Assembly (NCBI RefSeq): GCF_030682515.1
Contig: NZ_JAUXOD010000004.1
Coordinates: 1 to 64,000 of the forward strand
Direction: 5' to 3'
DNA length: 64,000 nucleotides
Source: Hoeflea sp.
GTDB lineage: Bacteria; Pseudomonadota; Alphaproteobacteria; Rhizobiales; Rhizobiaceae
In this document: piece after piece, positions 55,276-62,448 of the stretch
How positions within the stretch are numbered: position 1 is the first letter of the stretch
How the letters are laid out: every line of letters begins with the position of its first letter
Translations under genes and position numbers: made by a program
The notes under the pieces: model-generated
The model's input: the letters and a program-made list of their open reading frames with translations, nothing else
The model's database searches: none
What the model was told of the DNA's origin: nothing

Positions 55276-55862
55276 TGCTGGGCTCCGGGATTGGCGGCGG
55301 CTTCGCGGCTGGCGGCGGCGCTGGCGGTGACCCTGAGCCACGAGGAGGTTTCGCGCAGCGACTGGTCCACCGGCTTCTGCACATTGAGGATCATGTCGCG
55401 GCCGTTCATCTGCTGAGCGCCGGACCAGGCCTGAACCCAGACGCAGGGCATGTCGGGCTCGACCTCGCAATTGCCGTTGGCGCGCACGCCGCCGCAGGGG
55501 CCGTTGCGCAATTGTTTCGGGCAGTTCATCGGGCAGGACATGCCGGTGGAGGACAGCACGCACTGGCCGCACATGCGGCAGTCGAAGAGGAAGCCCTTGA
55601 CGTGCTTCTCGACGAACTTGACCGGTCCCTCGGCGCGCTGGTAGCCGATGGCCTTCCACATCGGATGCAGCTTGAGGAAGATATCGGCGAAGTGGGCGTA
55701 GAACCACTCGAGCGCGCGGGAATGGCGCACCGACCACAGCCGGATGGCAAAGCTGCGGGCATTGCGGCCGGTGGCCGAGACGCCCGACGGCTTGTAGGCT
55801 GTCGTCGTCGCGGCCTTCTTGTTGAGGCTCGCCTGAGTCGGCTTGGTCGGTTCGTCAGCCAT
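55272..55862 (-). CDS. MTHFR C-terminal domain (MTHFR_C) Cys-rich partner protein
   Basis: A 196-residue protein with no MetF barrel. It has a Cys-rich core, FDCRMCGQCVLSSTGMSCPMNCPKQLRNGPCGGVRANGNCEVEPDMPCVW, able to bind one or two Fe-S clusters or zinc. This is the pfam12225-type MTHFR_C module, found with MetF-like proteins in corrinoid pathways of acetogens, where it provides an electron link. Its start is the ATG at 55862; it overlaps both neighbours, so stoichiometric expression with MetF is likely. Confidence 0.88.
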   Translation of the reverse strand: MADEPTKPTQASLNKKAATTTAYKPSGVSATGRNARSFAIRLWSVRHSRALEWFYAHFADIFLKLHPMWKAIGYQRAEGPVKFVEKHVKGFLFDCRMCGQCVLSSTGMSCPMNCPKQLRNGPCGGVRANGNCEVEPDMPCVWVQAWSGAQQMNGRDMILNVQKPVDQSLRETSSWLRVTASAAASREAAANPGAQQ

Positions 55863-56160
55863 GGGTGTCCCTGCCTCCGCCCTTGACCAGCGCCACCAGG
55901 CGGTCCTTGTCATAGGCTGCTTCAAGCGCGGCCGCTGCCTTGTCGGCCTCGGCTTCCAGATCGTCGGAGACTTCAACCGGGTCGGCGCGGCGCCATTCGG
56001 CGAGGTAGTCATCGGTCTCGGCGGCGCCGGTGCGCATGGCGCACATGTCGATGGCTTCGGTGAACCTCAGCGACAGCTCCCGCTTGGCGGTCGCGCGTCC
56101 CTTCTTGATGATCACCTGGGCGGGAATGTCGCGCCAGTAGACGATGATGCAGTTGGCCAT
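55855..56160 (-). CDS. 'Virulence factor' family small protein
   Basis: A 101-residue protein, MANCIIVYWRDIPAQVIIKKGRATAKRELSLRFTEAIDMCAMRTGAAETDDYLAEWRR, matching the pfam 'Virulence_fact' family, a name without known mechanism. It is the first gene of the methyl-transfer operon and overlaps the Cys-rich protein by 8 bp. It is compact and basic in the first half. Its constant place in such clusters suggests a role in the pathway, for example protein stability or electron transfer, not in virulence. Confidence 0.85.
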   Translation of the reverse strand: MANCIIVYWRDIPAQVIIKKGRATAKRELSLRFTEAIDMCAMRTGAAETDDYLAEWRRADPVEVSDDLEAEADKAAAALEAAYDKDRLVALVKGGGRDTHG

Positions 56161-56314
56161 GGGGGTCTCCTTGGGGGCTACAATGCGCATGGGGATTTTT
56201 GGCCGCTTCGCTCACGACGACGCGCGGCGCGTCAAAAACGACCTGCAGTGCCGCGCATCCATTTGGATGCGCGAAGGACGCTGTAGTTCTTGAAACAATG
56301 CCTGTTCGTTATCG

Positions 56315-56323
56315 CTCAAATGA
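56315..56323 (+). promoter_or_regulatory. CTCAAATGA motif upstream of the virulence-factor/metF/mtrH operon
   Basis: The nonamer CTCAAATGA, within ATCGCTCAAATGA (56311-56323), lies 155 bp upstream of the operon start. The same nonamer recurs at 58896 and, on the other strand, at 59955. It is a candidate shared regulatory element in an otherwise GC-rich sequence. Confidence 0.35.
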
Positions 56324-56405
56324 ACCCATGGGAGCGCGACAGGCATCAGACGACAACGGAGGTAATCGGGATGGCAGGCGGGGTCAATTCCGGAGCCGAC
56401 CCCGG

Positions 56406-57176
56406 CTACCAGATGCCTTTGCCAAGGCCGGTTGCAAGATAGGTCCAGATCGGCGGATGGAAGCGCTGCACCGAGGGCAGTTGGCTCTGGACGGTCTCGA
56501 CCTTGCCGTCCAGCACGTTCTGCACGGCCTGGATGACCATCGCGCGGGAGCCTGCGGCCATGGCGAGCGAATCGGTCAGGAGCGTTTCGCGCGGATGCGG
56601 CTCGAGGAAGGCCTGGCTGAGCGTGGCGCCGGTATCGACGCCTGAGTCGACGAGGTGCACGGTGGTGCCGTAATTCGCGCCGTCGCCGGTGGCGCGCGCC
56701 CACCAGCCGCCTGCCAGGCCGCGATACTTGGGATTGATCCCGGAATGGTAGTTGAGCACCGGGCAGGGGATGGCAGCCAGCGTCGCCCTGGACAGCATCC
56801 GGCAGCCGGCGAGGAACACCAGGTCCGGCTTGCGCGCGGCGATCAGAGCCAGGCAATCGGCGCCATTGGCGGAGGAGACGGGCGTGATCGCCAGCGAAGG
56901 CAGCGGTTCGGTTCGAAGATCATGGGTTGCGATGATCTCGTTTGTCCGCGCCACGGCAAACCGCTTGCCGAACCGGGAGACCATCATGGTGAAGAACTGC
57001 CCGATGGTCTGCACCCAGCCCACCTTGCGGGCGCGGCGCCTGAGAAACAGGCTCTTGGGCTCGGCCTGCTCGAGTGCCACCTCGACGCCGGCAAAGCGTA
57101 AGGCCAGCGCATTGACGATGACCCAGGCATAGGCGCCGCCCGCGGTGATGATGAGGAGTGTCGGTTTCTTGGTCAT
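56406..57176 (-). CDS. Formyltransferase-family protein
   Basis: A 256-residue formyl_trans_N protein. The formyl-THF site motifs are CPVLNYHSGINPKYRGLAGGWWA (Asn and His of the active site) and TTVHLVDSGVDTGATL (catalytic Asp). The first 100 residues include a basic stretch (LFLRRRARKVGWVQTIGQFF). It is related to methionyl-tRNA or phosphoribosylglycinamide formyltransferases, but length and divergence point to a sugar- or amine-formyltransferase. A link to the folate pathway is possible; it may equally be an envelope-sugar enzyme. The ATG at 57176 is used. Confidence 0.75.
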   Translation of the reverse strand: MTKKPTLLIITAGGAYAWVIVNALALRFAGVEVALEQAEPKSLFLRRRARKVGWVQTIGQFFTMMVSRFGKRFAVARTNEIIATHDLRTEPLPSLAITPVSSANGADCLALIAARKPDLVFLAGCRMLSRATLAAIPCPVLNYHSGINPKYRGLAGGWWARATGDGANYGTTVHLVDSGVDTGATLSQAFLEPHPRETLLTDSLAMAAGSRAMVIQAVQNVLDGKVETVQSQLPSVQRFHPPIWTYLATGLGKGIW

Positions 57177-57318
57177 GCGGTTTCCGCCCAGATCAAGGCC
57201 TGAGGCTACCACGGCGAGGTTAAGAACCAGCTACGGCGCGGACCGGGCAGGGTTTGCGCGGGGGGGAAGGCCGCGGCCGCGCGCGGACAGCGCCGGTTCG
57301 CTCTTGTGCGTGACAGGA

Positions 57319-57963
57319 TCAGAACAGGAGCATCAGCACCGCGCCGGTGAATCCCACGACAAGGGCCGCCACCGTGATCGAGACGATGCCGGTGAACACG
57401 CCGAGCGCCAGGCAATTGCCGTCGCGCTCGGTGTGGGCGACGCCCAGCACGGCCACCGCGAAGGCTGGCAGCCAGTTGCCGAAGGGGATTGGCAGCACGC
57501 AGGTGATGCCCAGCAGCAGCGAGAAGATCCCGAACAGACGTTCACGGATCGGGCCGTTGAGCGGCCAGTTGCGGGGCCGCACCCAGGTCTCCGCGTTGCG
57601 CAGCCAGGGCGAGACACGCGTGACCATTCGCAGGAAGGTGGCCCGATCGACGGAGTAGTTGGCAAGCACGCGCGGCAGCCAGACCTTGTTGTAGCCGATC
57701 ACCATCTGCCAGGCGACGAACACCATCGGCAAACCCAGCACCATGGTGGCGCCCGGCGGCAGCGGAATGAGATTTGGAATGGCAAAGACAAGCAGGAAGG
57801 CGCCGAACGACCGGTCGTCAAGCGCGGTGGCGATCTGGCCCATGCTGACGCGGTCCCCCGCATCGCGCGCCAGGCGCTCGAGCAGCTCCGAGAGTTTTTC
57901 AGGGTGTTTGGGGTCGCTGTGGGCGATGGAAGGTAGGGGAGACAAGGCGGACTGCGGATTCAC
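57319..57963 (-). CDS. exoD: ExoD-family exopolysaccharide-related membrane protein
   Basis: A 214-residue membrane protein. SMGQIATALDDRSFGAFLLVFAIPNLIPLPPGATMVLGLPMVFVAWQ and the hydrophobic C-terminal half follow ExoD, first described in Sinorhizobium meliloti as needed for exopolysaccharide production and alkali tolerance. The only start before the conserved domain is the GTG at 57963. It is monocistronic; the gap to 58074 contains a TAAGCA-N5-TGCTTA palindrome (57997-58013). Confidence 0.88.
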   Translation of the reverse strand: MNPQSALSPLPSIAHSDPKHPEKLSELLERLARDAGDRVSMGQIATALDDRSFGAFLLVFAIPNLIPLPPGATMVLGLPMVFVAWQMVIGYNKVWLPRVLANYSVDRATFLRMVTRVSPWLRNAETWVRPRNWPLNGPIRERLFGIFSLLLGITCVLPIPFGNWLPAFAVAVLGVAHTERDGNCLALGVFTGIVSITVAALVVGFTGAVLMLLF

Positions 57964-57996
57964 TGGGGATACCCTGAATTTCGATCTCCTGATATG

Positions 57997-58013
57997 TAAG
58001 CATGGTTTGCTTA
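57997..58013. promoter_or_regulatory. Palindrome in the exoD upstream region
   Basis: TAAGCA and TGCTTA flank TGGTT, giving a perfect 6-bp inverted repeat 34 nt upstream of the exoD GTG and within its probable promoter. It may be an operator; no regulator is assigned. Confidence 0.3.
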
Positions 58014-58074
58014 AGAATTATGGCTGTCCGAAAATATATTTGGAGCGTGCCCGGGAAGCGCGTGCATGGCAGGC

Positions 58075-58692
58075 TCACAGCCGCGCCAGGGCATCCGTCA
58101 GATCGCCATACCCGGTCATTCTGCGCTCAAAGCGAAGCCCCAGACGCTCGGCCGCGGCGCGGGCCTTGTCCTCCAGCCCGGGATCGTCGGTCTGGGCCAG
58201 ATACAGCGCCCGCTCGTAATGGCCGAAATAGGTGTCGCGCAGTTCGGGAAAGCGGTCGAGACCCAACGGCCGGATCAGGAAGGCGTCGAAATGCCGGGCG
58301 AGGAAGTCGGTGATGAAGAATGTCGTCATCATCTCGTCGCCGGAGGCCTCGAAGGCGGCATTGCCCATGTAGAAGGAAAAGCAGTGCGGGCCGGCGATCC
58401 GCTCGACGCCGTGGGCGGCGCACACCTTGTCCAGGTCGCCACCGGTGCCGCAATCGGCATAGCCGATGAAGATGTGCTCATATCCCTCCTGGCGGGCGGC
58501 CTGGATGGCCCGCTCCACGGCCGGAGCGATGCGTTCGGGATGATGATGATAATTGGCGTCGATGCATTTGAGGTCGATGTGATCCCGGCCGAGCTGCGCG
58601 TTCACCGCCAGCACCTCGCGCGCGATCATGCCGCAGGCGATCACGCGAACCTTATGCGCGACTCGATCTGACTGCGTTTGCGGCTTGAACAT
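58075..58692 (-). CDS. DUF1638 domain protein
   Basis: A 205-residue protein with VIACGMIAREVLAVNAQLG near the start, a NYHHHPERIAPAVERAI core, and IFIGYADCGTGGDLDKVCAAHGVERIAGPHCFSFYMGNAAF. The conserved Cys and His residues (ACGM, NYHHHPE, ADCGTGG, GPHCFSF) suggest a metal or corrinoid site. DUF1638 proteins occur beside MttB-family methyltransferases. The function is unknown; a cobalamin- or methyl-handling role is an inference. The ATG at 58692 is chosen; a GTG at 58722 is possible. Confidence 0.85.
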   Translation of the reverse strand: MFKPQTQSDRVAHKVRVIACGMIAREVLAVNAQLGRDHIDLKCIDANYHHHPERIAPAVERAIQAARQEGYEHIFIGYADCGTGGDLDKVCAAHGVERIAGPHCFSFYMGNAAFEASGDEMMTTFFITDFLARHFDAFLIRPLGLDRFPELRDTYFGHYERALYLAQTDDPGLEDKARAAAERLGLRFERRMTGYGDLTDALARL

Positions 58693-58756
58693 CAAATCGC
58701 CTTGTATGCGGTGAACGGTCACTCGGCGTGAATTTCAACGCCAAGGATGAAGCCCG

Positions 58757-58885
58757 ATGAATATTACCAAAATCACTACAGTCATGTTGGTTACACTGAT
58801 GCTTGCATCTTGCGCAAACACCGTTCGCGGTGTCGGTCGCGATGTCAACCAGACGGTGGATGCGGTCGAAGATTCGATCAACTGA
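58757..58885 (+). CDS. Entericidin-like small lipoprotein
   Basis: A 42-residue peptide, MNITKITTVMLVTLMLASCANTVRG and on to VEDSIN. The lipobox LASC and the CANTVRGVGRDVNQTVD sequence match entericidin A/B-type lipoproteins. These small membrane lipoproteins are linked to stationary-phase or stress-induced envelope effects. It is transcribed opposite to the flanking methyl-transfer genes. Confidence 0.85.
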   Translation: MNITKITTVMLVTLMLASCANTVRGVGRDVNQTVDAVEDSIN

Positions 58886-58892
58886 GACTTTA

Positions 58893-58918
58893 TCACTCAA
58901 ATGAGGCCATTTGAGTGA
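58893..58918. repeat. Perfect hairpin between entericidin and corrinoid-protein genes
   Basis: TCACTCAAATG and CATTTGAGTGA are 11-bp perfect arms around AGGC. It lies in the convergent gap between the entericidin stop (58885) and the corrinoid gene end (59027), so a bidirectional terminator is plausible even without a good T-tract. Its arm contains the CTCAAATGA nonamer found upstream of the two methyl-transfer operons. Confidence 0.6.
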
Positions 58919-59026
58919 CACTACGCCTGACGACAGACTTGTCCCACCATGAGCTTTGCGCCTCCGCGCCATGGCGGCAGGCTCCACACAGGCGCCTTAC
59001 GCGGCGCCTGTGCAGCTCCCTTGACG

Positions 59027-59728
59027 TCAGACCCCGGCAGCGAGCCGGTTGTGGCGGCGCTTGATCAGTTCCTTGGCGGTCTCGACCGCGACGGCGGCAT
59101 CCCGGCAATAGGCGTCGGCGCCCACGGCCTTGCCGAATTCCTCGTTCAGCGGCGCACCGCCGACCAGCACGATGAAGTCGTCGCGGATGCCCTTTTCCTT
59201 CATCGTGTCGATGACGACCTTCATGTAGGGCATGGTCGTGGTCAGAAGCGCCGACATGCCGAGAATGTCGGGTTGTTCGCGCTCGATGGCCTCGATGTAT
59301 TTTTCCACCGGGTTGTTGATGCCGAGATCGATGACATCAAAGCCCGCGCCTTCCATCATCATGCCGACCAGGTTCTTGCCGATGTCGTGGATGTCGCCCT
59401 TGACGGTGCCGATCACCATCTTGCCGAGCTTGGGCGCGCCGGTCTCGATCAGAAGCGGGCGCAGGATGAACATGCCGGCCTTCATGGCATTGGCGCTCAT
59501 CAGCACTTCCGGCACGAAGAGAATGCCGTCGCGGAAGTCCTCGCCCACGATGCGCATGCCTTCGACGAGCGCCTCTGTCAGCAGGTCGTAGGGCGTCCAG
59601 CCGCGGCTCAGGAGAATGTTGGTGGCTTCCTCGATCTCTTCCTTGAGCCCGTCATACAGATCGTCATGCATCTGCTGGACAAGTTCGTCGTCGGAGAGTT
59701 CGGAAAGGATGATTTCATCGTCAGACAT
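59027..59728 (-). CDS. Corrinoid protein (MtgC/MttC-like)
   Basis: A 233-residue B12-binding carrier. A helical cap domain (LSRGWTPYDLLTEALVEGMRIVGEDFRDGILFVPEVLMSANAMKAG) is followed by a Rossmann-like domain with GTVKGDIHDIGKNL, where His114 in D-x-H-x-x-G ligates cobalt, and GFDVIDLGINNPVEKYIEAI, PDILGMSALLTTTMPYM and VGGAPL. It carries the methyl group from the MttB-like enzyme to the MtrH-like enzyme. It is divergent from the MttB-like gene across 252 bp. Confidence 0.95.
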   Translation of the reverse strand: MSDDEIILSELSDDELVQQMHDDLYDGLKEEIEEATNILLSRGWTPYDLLTEALVEGMRIVGEDFRDGILFVPEVLMSANAMKAGMFILRPLLIETGAPKLGKMVIGTVKGDIHDIGKNLVGMMMEGAGFDVIDLGINNPVEKYIEAIEREQPDILGMSALLTTTMPYMKVVIDTMKEKGIRDDFIVLVGGAPLNEEFGKAVGADAYCRDAAVAVETAKELIKRRHNRLAAGV

Positions 59729-59860
59729 CGGTCACTCCCTTGAATTTACTTGTCCGGCGGTTCGGCGCACCAGATCGATCCTGCATAGCGATATAGGCGA
59801 TCGTTTGCAAAACGTTCCTTGAATGCGACGCGCACCACGGAAAAAGCGACGGCGTCTCAT

Positions 59861-59905
59861 TAATGCATTATTCCTTGAGCGCCAAGGCTTGGCGCTCAGA
59901 GGAAT
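59861..59905. promoter_or_regulatory. Large palindrome in the corrinoid/MttB divergent promoter region
   Basis: ATTCCTTGAGCGCCAAG (59870-59886), a central G, then CTTGGCGCTCA and, after one bulged G, AGGAAT (to 59905) form an almost perfect 17-bp inverted repeat. The palindrome TAATGCATTA (59861-59870) adjoins it. It lies in the gap between two divergent genes, so it is more likely an operator or structural element than a terminator. The bound regulator is unknown; the GbdR-like or LysR proteins in the window are candidates. Confidence 0.6.
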
Positions 59906-59954
59906 GTGCGCGGAGCGGTTTTGGCTAGCATGGCCCGATCGGCGCGATTGGGCG

Positions 59955-59963
59955 TCATTTGAG
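59955..59963 (-). promoter_or_regulatory. CTCAAATGA motif upstream of the MttB-like gene (reverse orientation)
   Basis: TCATTTGAG, the complement of CTCAAATGA, lies 18 nt before the MttB-like start. The motif occurs also at 56315 and in the hairpin at 58896. This recurrence within the cluster is why it is reported; function is unproven. Confidence 0.35.
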
Positions 59964-59980
59964 AATATGCAGGCACAGTA

Positions 59981-61570
59981 ATGGCTCATCCAGACACTTT
60001 CCCCACCCCAGACCTGGCTCAAGAGGCTTCGCCCGAGGCTGCCGGCGGGCGGCGCGGCAAGGGCGCCGCGGGCCGACGCGCGCTCAGAAGCGGCGGCGGG
60101 CCTGGCGAGTCCATGCCTTACATCCTGCGCAAGCTCGGCAATTACGAGGTGCTGGACGAGGAAGGCCTGAGCCTGATCGAGCGCAATGCCGACACGGTGC
60201 TTCAGGAAATCGGCATCGAGTTCCGCGATGACGCCGAGGCGCTTCAGCTGTGGCGCGAAGCGGGCGCCGATGTGAAGGGCGAGAGGGTCCGGTTTCCCAA
60301 GGGGCTTTGCCGCGAGCTCTTGAAGACCGCGCCAGAGGTGTTCACCCAGCATGCGCGCAATCCGGCGCGCTCGGTGCAGATCGGCGGCAAGGCCACCGTG
60401 TTCGCACCGGTCTACGGGCCCCCCTTCGTGCGCGATCTCGATGGCGAGCGGCGCTATGCGACGATCGAGGATTTCCGCAATTTCGTCAAACTGGCCTATA
60501 TGGCGCCGGCCATGCACCATTCCGGCGGCACCGTGTGCGAGCCGGTCGACGTGCCCGTCAACAAGCGGCATTTCGACATGGTCTACAGCCACATGAAATA
60601 CTCCGACAAGCCGTTCATGGGCTCGGTGACCGCGCCTGAGCGGGCCCAGGACACGATCGAGATGTGCAAGATCCTGTTCGGCGCCGAGTTCGTCGACCAG
60701 AATTGCGTCACGCTCAACCTGATCAACGCCAATTCGCCGATGGTGTTCGACGAGACCATGCTCGGTGCGTTGAAAGTCTATGCCCGCAACAACCAGGCCT
60801 GCGTCGTCTCGCCGTTCATCCTGGCGGGCGCCATGAGCCCGGTGACGGTGGCGGGCACGCTCACGCAAATTCTGGCCGAAGTGCTGGCCGGCGCCGCCTT
60901 CACGCAGCTGATCCGTCCGGGCGCGCCGGTGCTGTTCGGCACATTCGCCGCCTCGATCTCGATGCAGTCGGGCGCGCCGACCTTCGGCACGCCGGAGCCG
61001 TCGCTGGTCTCCTATGGCGCGGCGCAACTGGCGCGGCGGCTCAAGATCCCGTTCCGCACCGGCGGCTCGCTCTGCGGCTCCAAGGTTCCCGACGCGCAGG
61101 CGGCGCACGAGAGTGCGGCGACGCTCAACATGACGCTGCTGGCCGGCACGAACTTCGCGCTGCATTCGGCCGGATGGCTCGAGGGCGGGCTGGTCAGCTC
61201 CTACGAGAAGTTCATGATCGACATCGACCAGCTCGGCATGCAGCAGCGCTTCGCCGAGGGGATCGACCTGTCGGAAACCGGCCAGGCGCTCGACGCCATC
61301 GCCGAAGTGGGACCCGGCAGCCACTATCTCGGCTGCGCCCATACCCAGGCCAATTTCCAGTCGGCCTTCTACCGCTCGACGCTGGCCGACAACAATTCCT
61401 ACGAGCAGTGGCTCGCCGAAGGCGAAAAGCGCATCGAGGAGCGGGCGCGGGTCCTTTGCCGGTCCTGGCTCGACTCCTATGTCGGCCCGGATCTCGACCC
61501 GGCAATCGACGCGGCGCTGCTCGAGTATATCGCAAGGCGCAAGGGCGAGATGCCCGACGCCTTCACTTGA
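59981..61570 (+). CDS. Pyrrolysine-free MttB-family (trimethylamine/glycine betaine) methyltransferase
   Basis: A 529-residue COG5598 methyltransferase. It has an N-terminal Gly/Arg-rich extension (residues 1-43), then LDEEGLSLIERNADTVLQEIGIEFRDDAEAL and the barrel with HARNPARSVQIGG, TVFAPVYGPPFVRDLDGERRYATIEDFRNF and LAGTNFALHSAGWLEGGLVSSYEKFMID. No in-frame TAG occurs, so it is not the pyrrolysine-dependent TMA enzyme. Characterised members without pyrrolysine demethylate glycine betaine, proline betaine or carnitine-type substrates. The ATG at 59981 is the first in the frame. It gives its methyl group to the divergent corrinoid protein. Confidence 0.9.
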   Translation: MAHPDTFPTPDLAQEASPEAAGGRRGKGAAGRRALRSGGGPGESMPYILRKLGNYEVLDEEGLSLIERNADTVLQEIGIEFRDDAEALQLWREAGADVKGERVRFPKGLCRELLKTAPEVFTQHARNPARSVQIGGKATVFAPVYGPPFVRDLDGERRYATIEDFRNFVKLAYMAPAMHHSGGTVCEPVDVPVNKRHFDMVYSHMKYSDKPFMGSVTAPERAQDTIEMCKILFGAEFVDQNCVTLNLINANSPMVFDETMLGALKVYARNNQACVVSPFILAGAMSPVTVAGTLTQILAEVLAGAAFTQLIRPGAPVLFGTFAASISMQSGAPTFGTPEPSLVSYGAAQLARRLKIPFRTGGSLCGSKVPDAQAAHESAATLNMTLLAGTNFALHSAGWLEGGLVSSYEKFMIDIDQLGMQQRFAEGIDLSETGQALDAIAEVGPGSHYLGCAHTQANFQSAFYRSTLADNNSYEQWLAEGEKRIEERARVLCRSWLDSYVGPDLDPAIDAALLEYIARRKGEMPDAFT

Positions 61571-61683
61571 ACACAGCCCGATAGAGCCAGGGAGACAGGC
61601 GGTCAGGAGAAAGTAGCAGGCCTCATCCACAAGGAGGTCTGGAGATCCGCGTTCCGCGACGGCGGATCGGGCGGCTGAGGCCT

Positions 61684-62397
61684 GTGGCCGGCGCCAGCGG
61701 GATCGACACGCTCGGGGCGGGACTTGCCCCCCACGGGCTCAGCTTGCGCGGATGGGTGTTTCCCGATGCGGACTCGGCACCCCGGCTCGCTGCGGGCGGG
61801 TCCGCATCGGCCGTCGGGCTGATCGGCCATGAAGGCGGCGGCTTCTGGCCCGTCTTTCAGGTCTGGCATGAGCGGCATCCCGGCGTCGACCATCCGCTCG
61901 ACACGTGGTCGAAAGCGGTGATCACGCCGCTCGCGATCGCGGCGGGCGGCGAGGCGGTGTTTCCGTCCGACCGGCCGTGGCATCCGTTCCAGCAATGGGC
62001 CATGGCGGCCCAGGGCCTGCGGCCCTCGCCCTTGGGGATGCTGATCCATCCGGTCTGCGGGCTATGGCACGGATATCGTGGCGCGATCCTGCTCGATGAC
62101 GCGGCGCTGGCGCGGCTCGGGGTTTCGGATCAGGCGGGCCCTGGTGCCGCGCCGCCGCCCGCTCCCGCGCACCCCTGCGACACCTGCACCGACAAGCCCT
62201 GTCTTTCCGCCTGTCCGGTGGGCGCCTTCGCCGCCGATGGCTTCGACGCCGCCGCCTGCCGCGCCCATCTCAGGACCGATGTCGGCCGGCAAGGCTGCAT
62301 GAGCACGGGGTGCCTGGCGCGCGACGCCTGTCCCGTCGGGCGCGACTCTCGCTACAGCGACGCGCAGATCCGCTTCCACATGGCGGCTTATTCATAA
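61684..62397 (+). CDS. QueG-like 4Fe-4S ferredoxin protein
   Basis: A 237-residue protein. The N-terminal half resembles the N-terminal domain of epoxyqueuosine-reductase-like proteins (LAPHGLSLRGWVFPDAD, KAVITPLAIAAGGEAVFPSDRPWHPFQQW). The C-terminal half has a 4Fe-4S site CDTCTDKPCLSACPVGAF and further Cys residues in GRQGCMSTGCLARDACPVG. No corrinoid-binding site is seen, so it is probably an electron-transfer protein. It follows the MttB-like gene by 113 bp and may supply electrons to the pathway. No ATG fits; the GTG at 61684 is a provisional start. Confidence 0.7.
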   Translation: MAGASGIDTLGAGLAPHGLSLRGWVFPDADSAPRLAAGGSASAVGLIGHEGGGFWPVFQVWHERHPGVDHPLDTWSKAVITPLAIAAGGEAVFPSDRPWHPFQQWAMAAQGLRPSPLGMLIHPVCGLWHGYRGAILLDDAALARLGVSDQAGPGAAPPPAPAHPCDTCTDKPCLSACPVGAFAADGFDAAACRAHLRTDVGRQGCMSTGCLARDACPVGRDSRYSDAQIRFHMAAYS

Positions 62398-62448
62398 ATC
62401 TGTGTCACAACACCCAAGGATTGCCAGATCGGTAACGTCAAAGCTTCA

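Noticed and set aside
58893-58918. Simple one-way intrinsic terminator
   Set aside because: The stem is strong but no run of T follows on either strand, so it is reported as a hairpin with uncertain role.
59981-61570. Pyrrolysine-dependent trimethylamine methyltransferase (MttB proper)
   Set aside because: No in-frame TAG interrupts the frame, and no pyl genes are in the window; it belongs to the non-pyrrolysine group.
59732-61630. 632-residue minus-strand frame
   Set aside because: Antisense to the MttB-like gene; composition and lack of motifs show it is a shadow.
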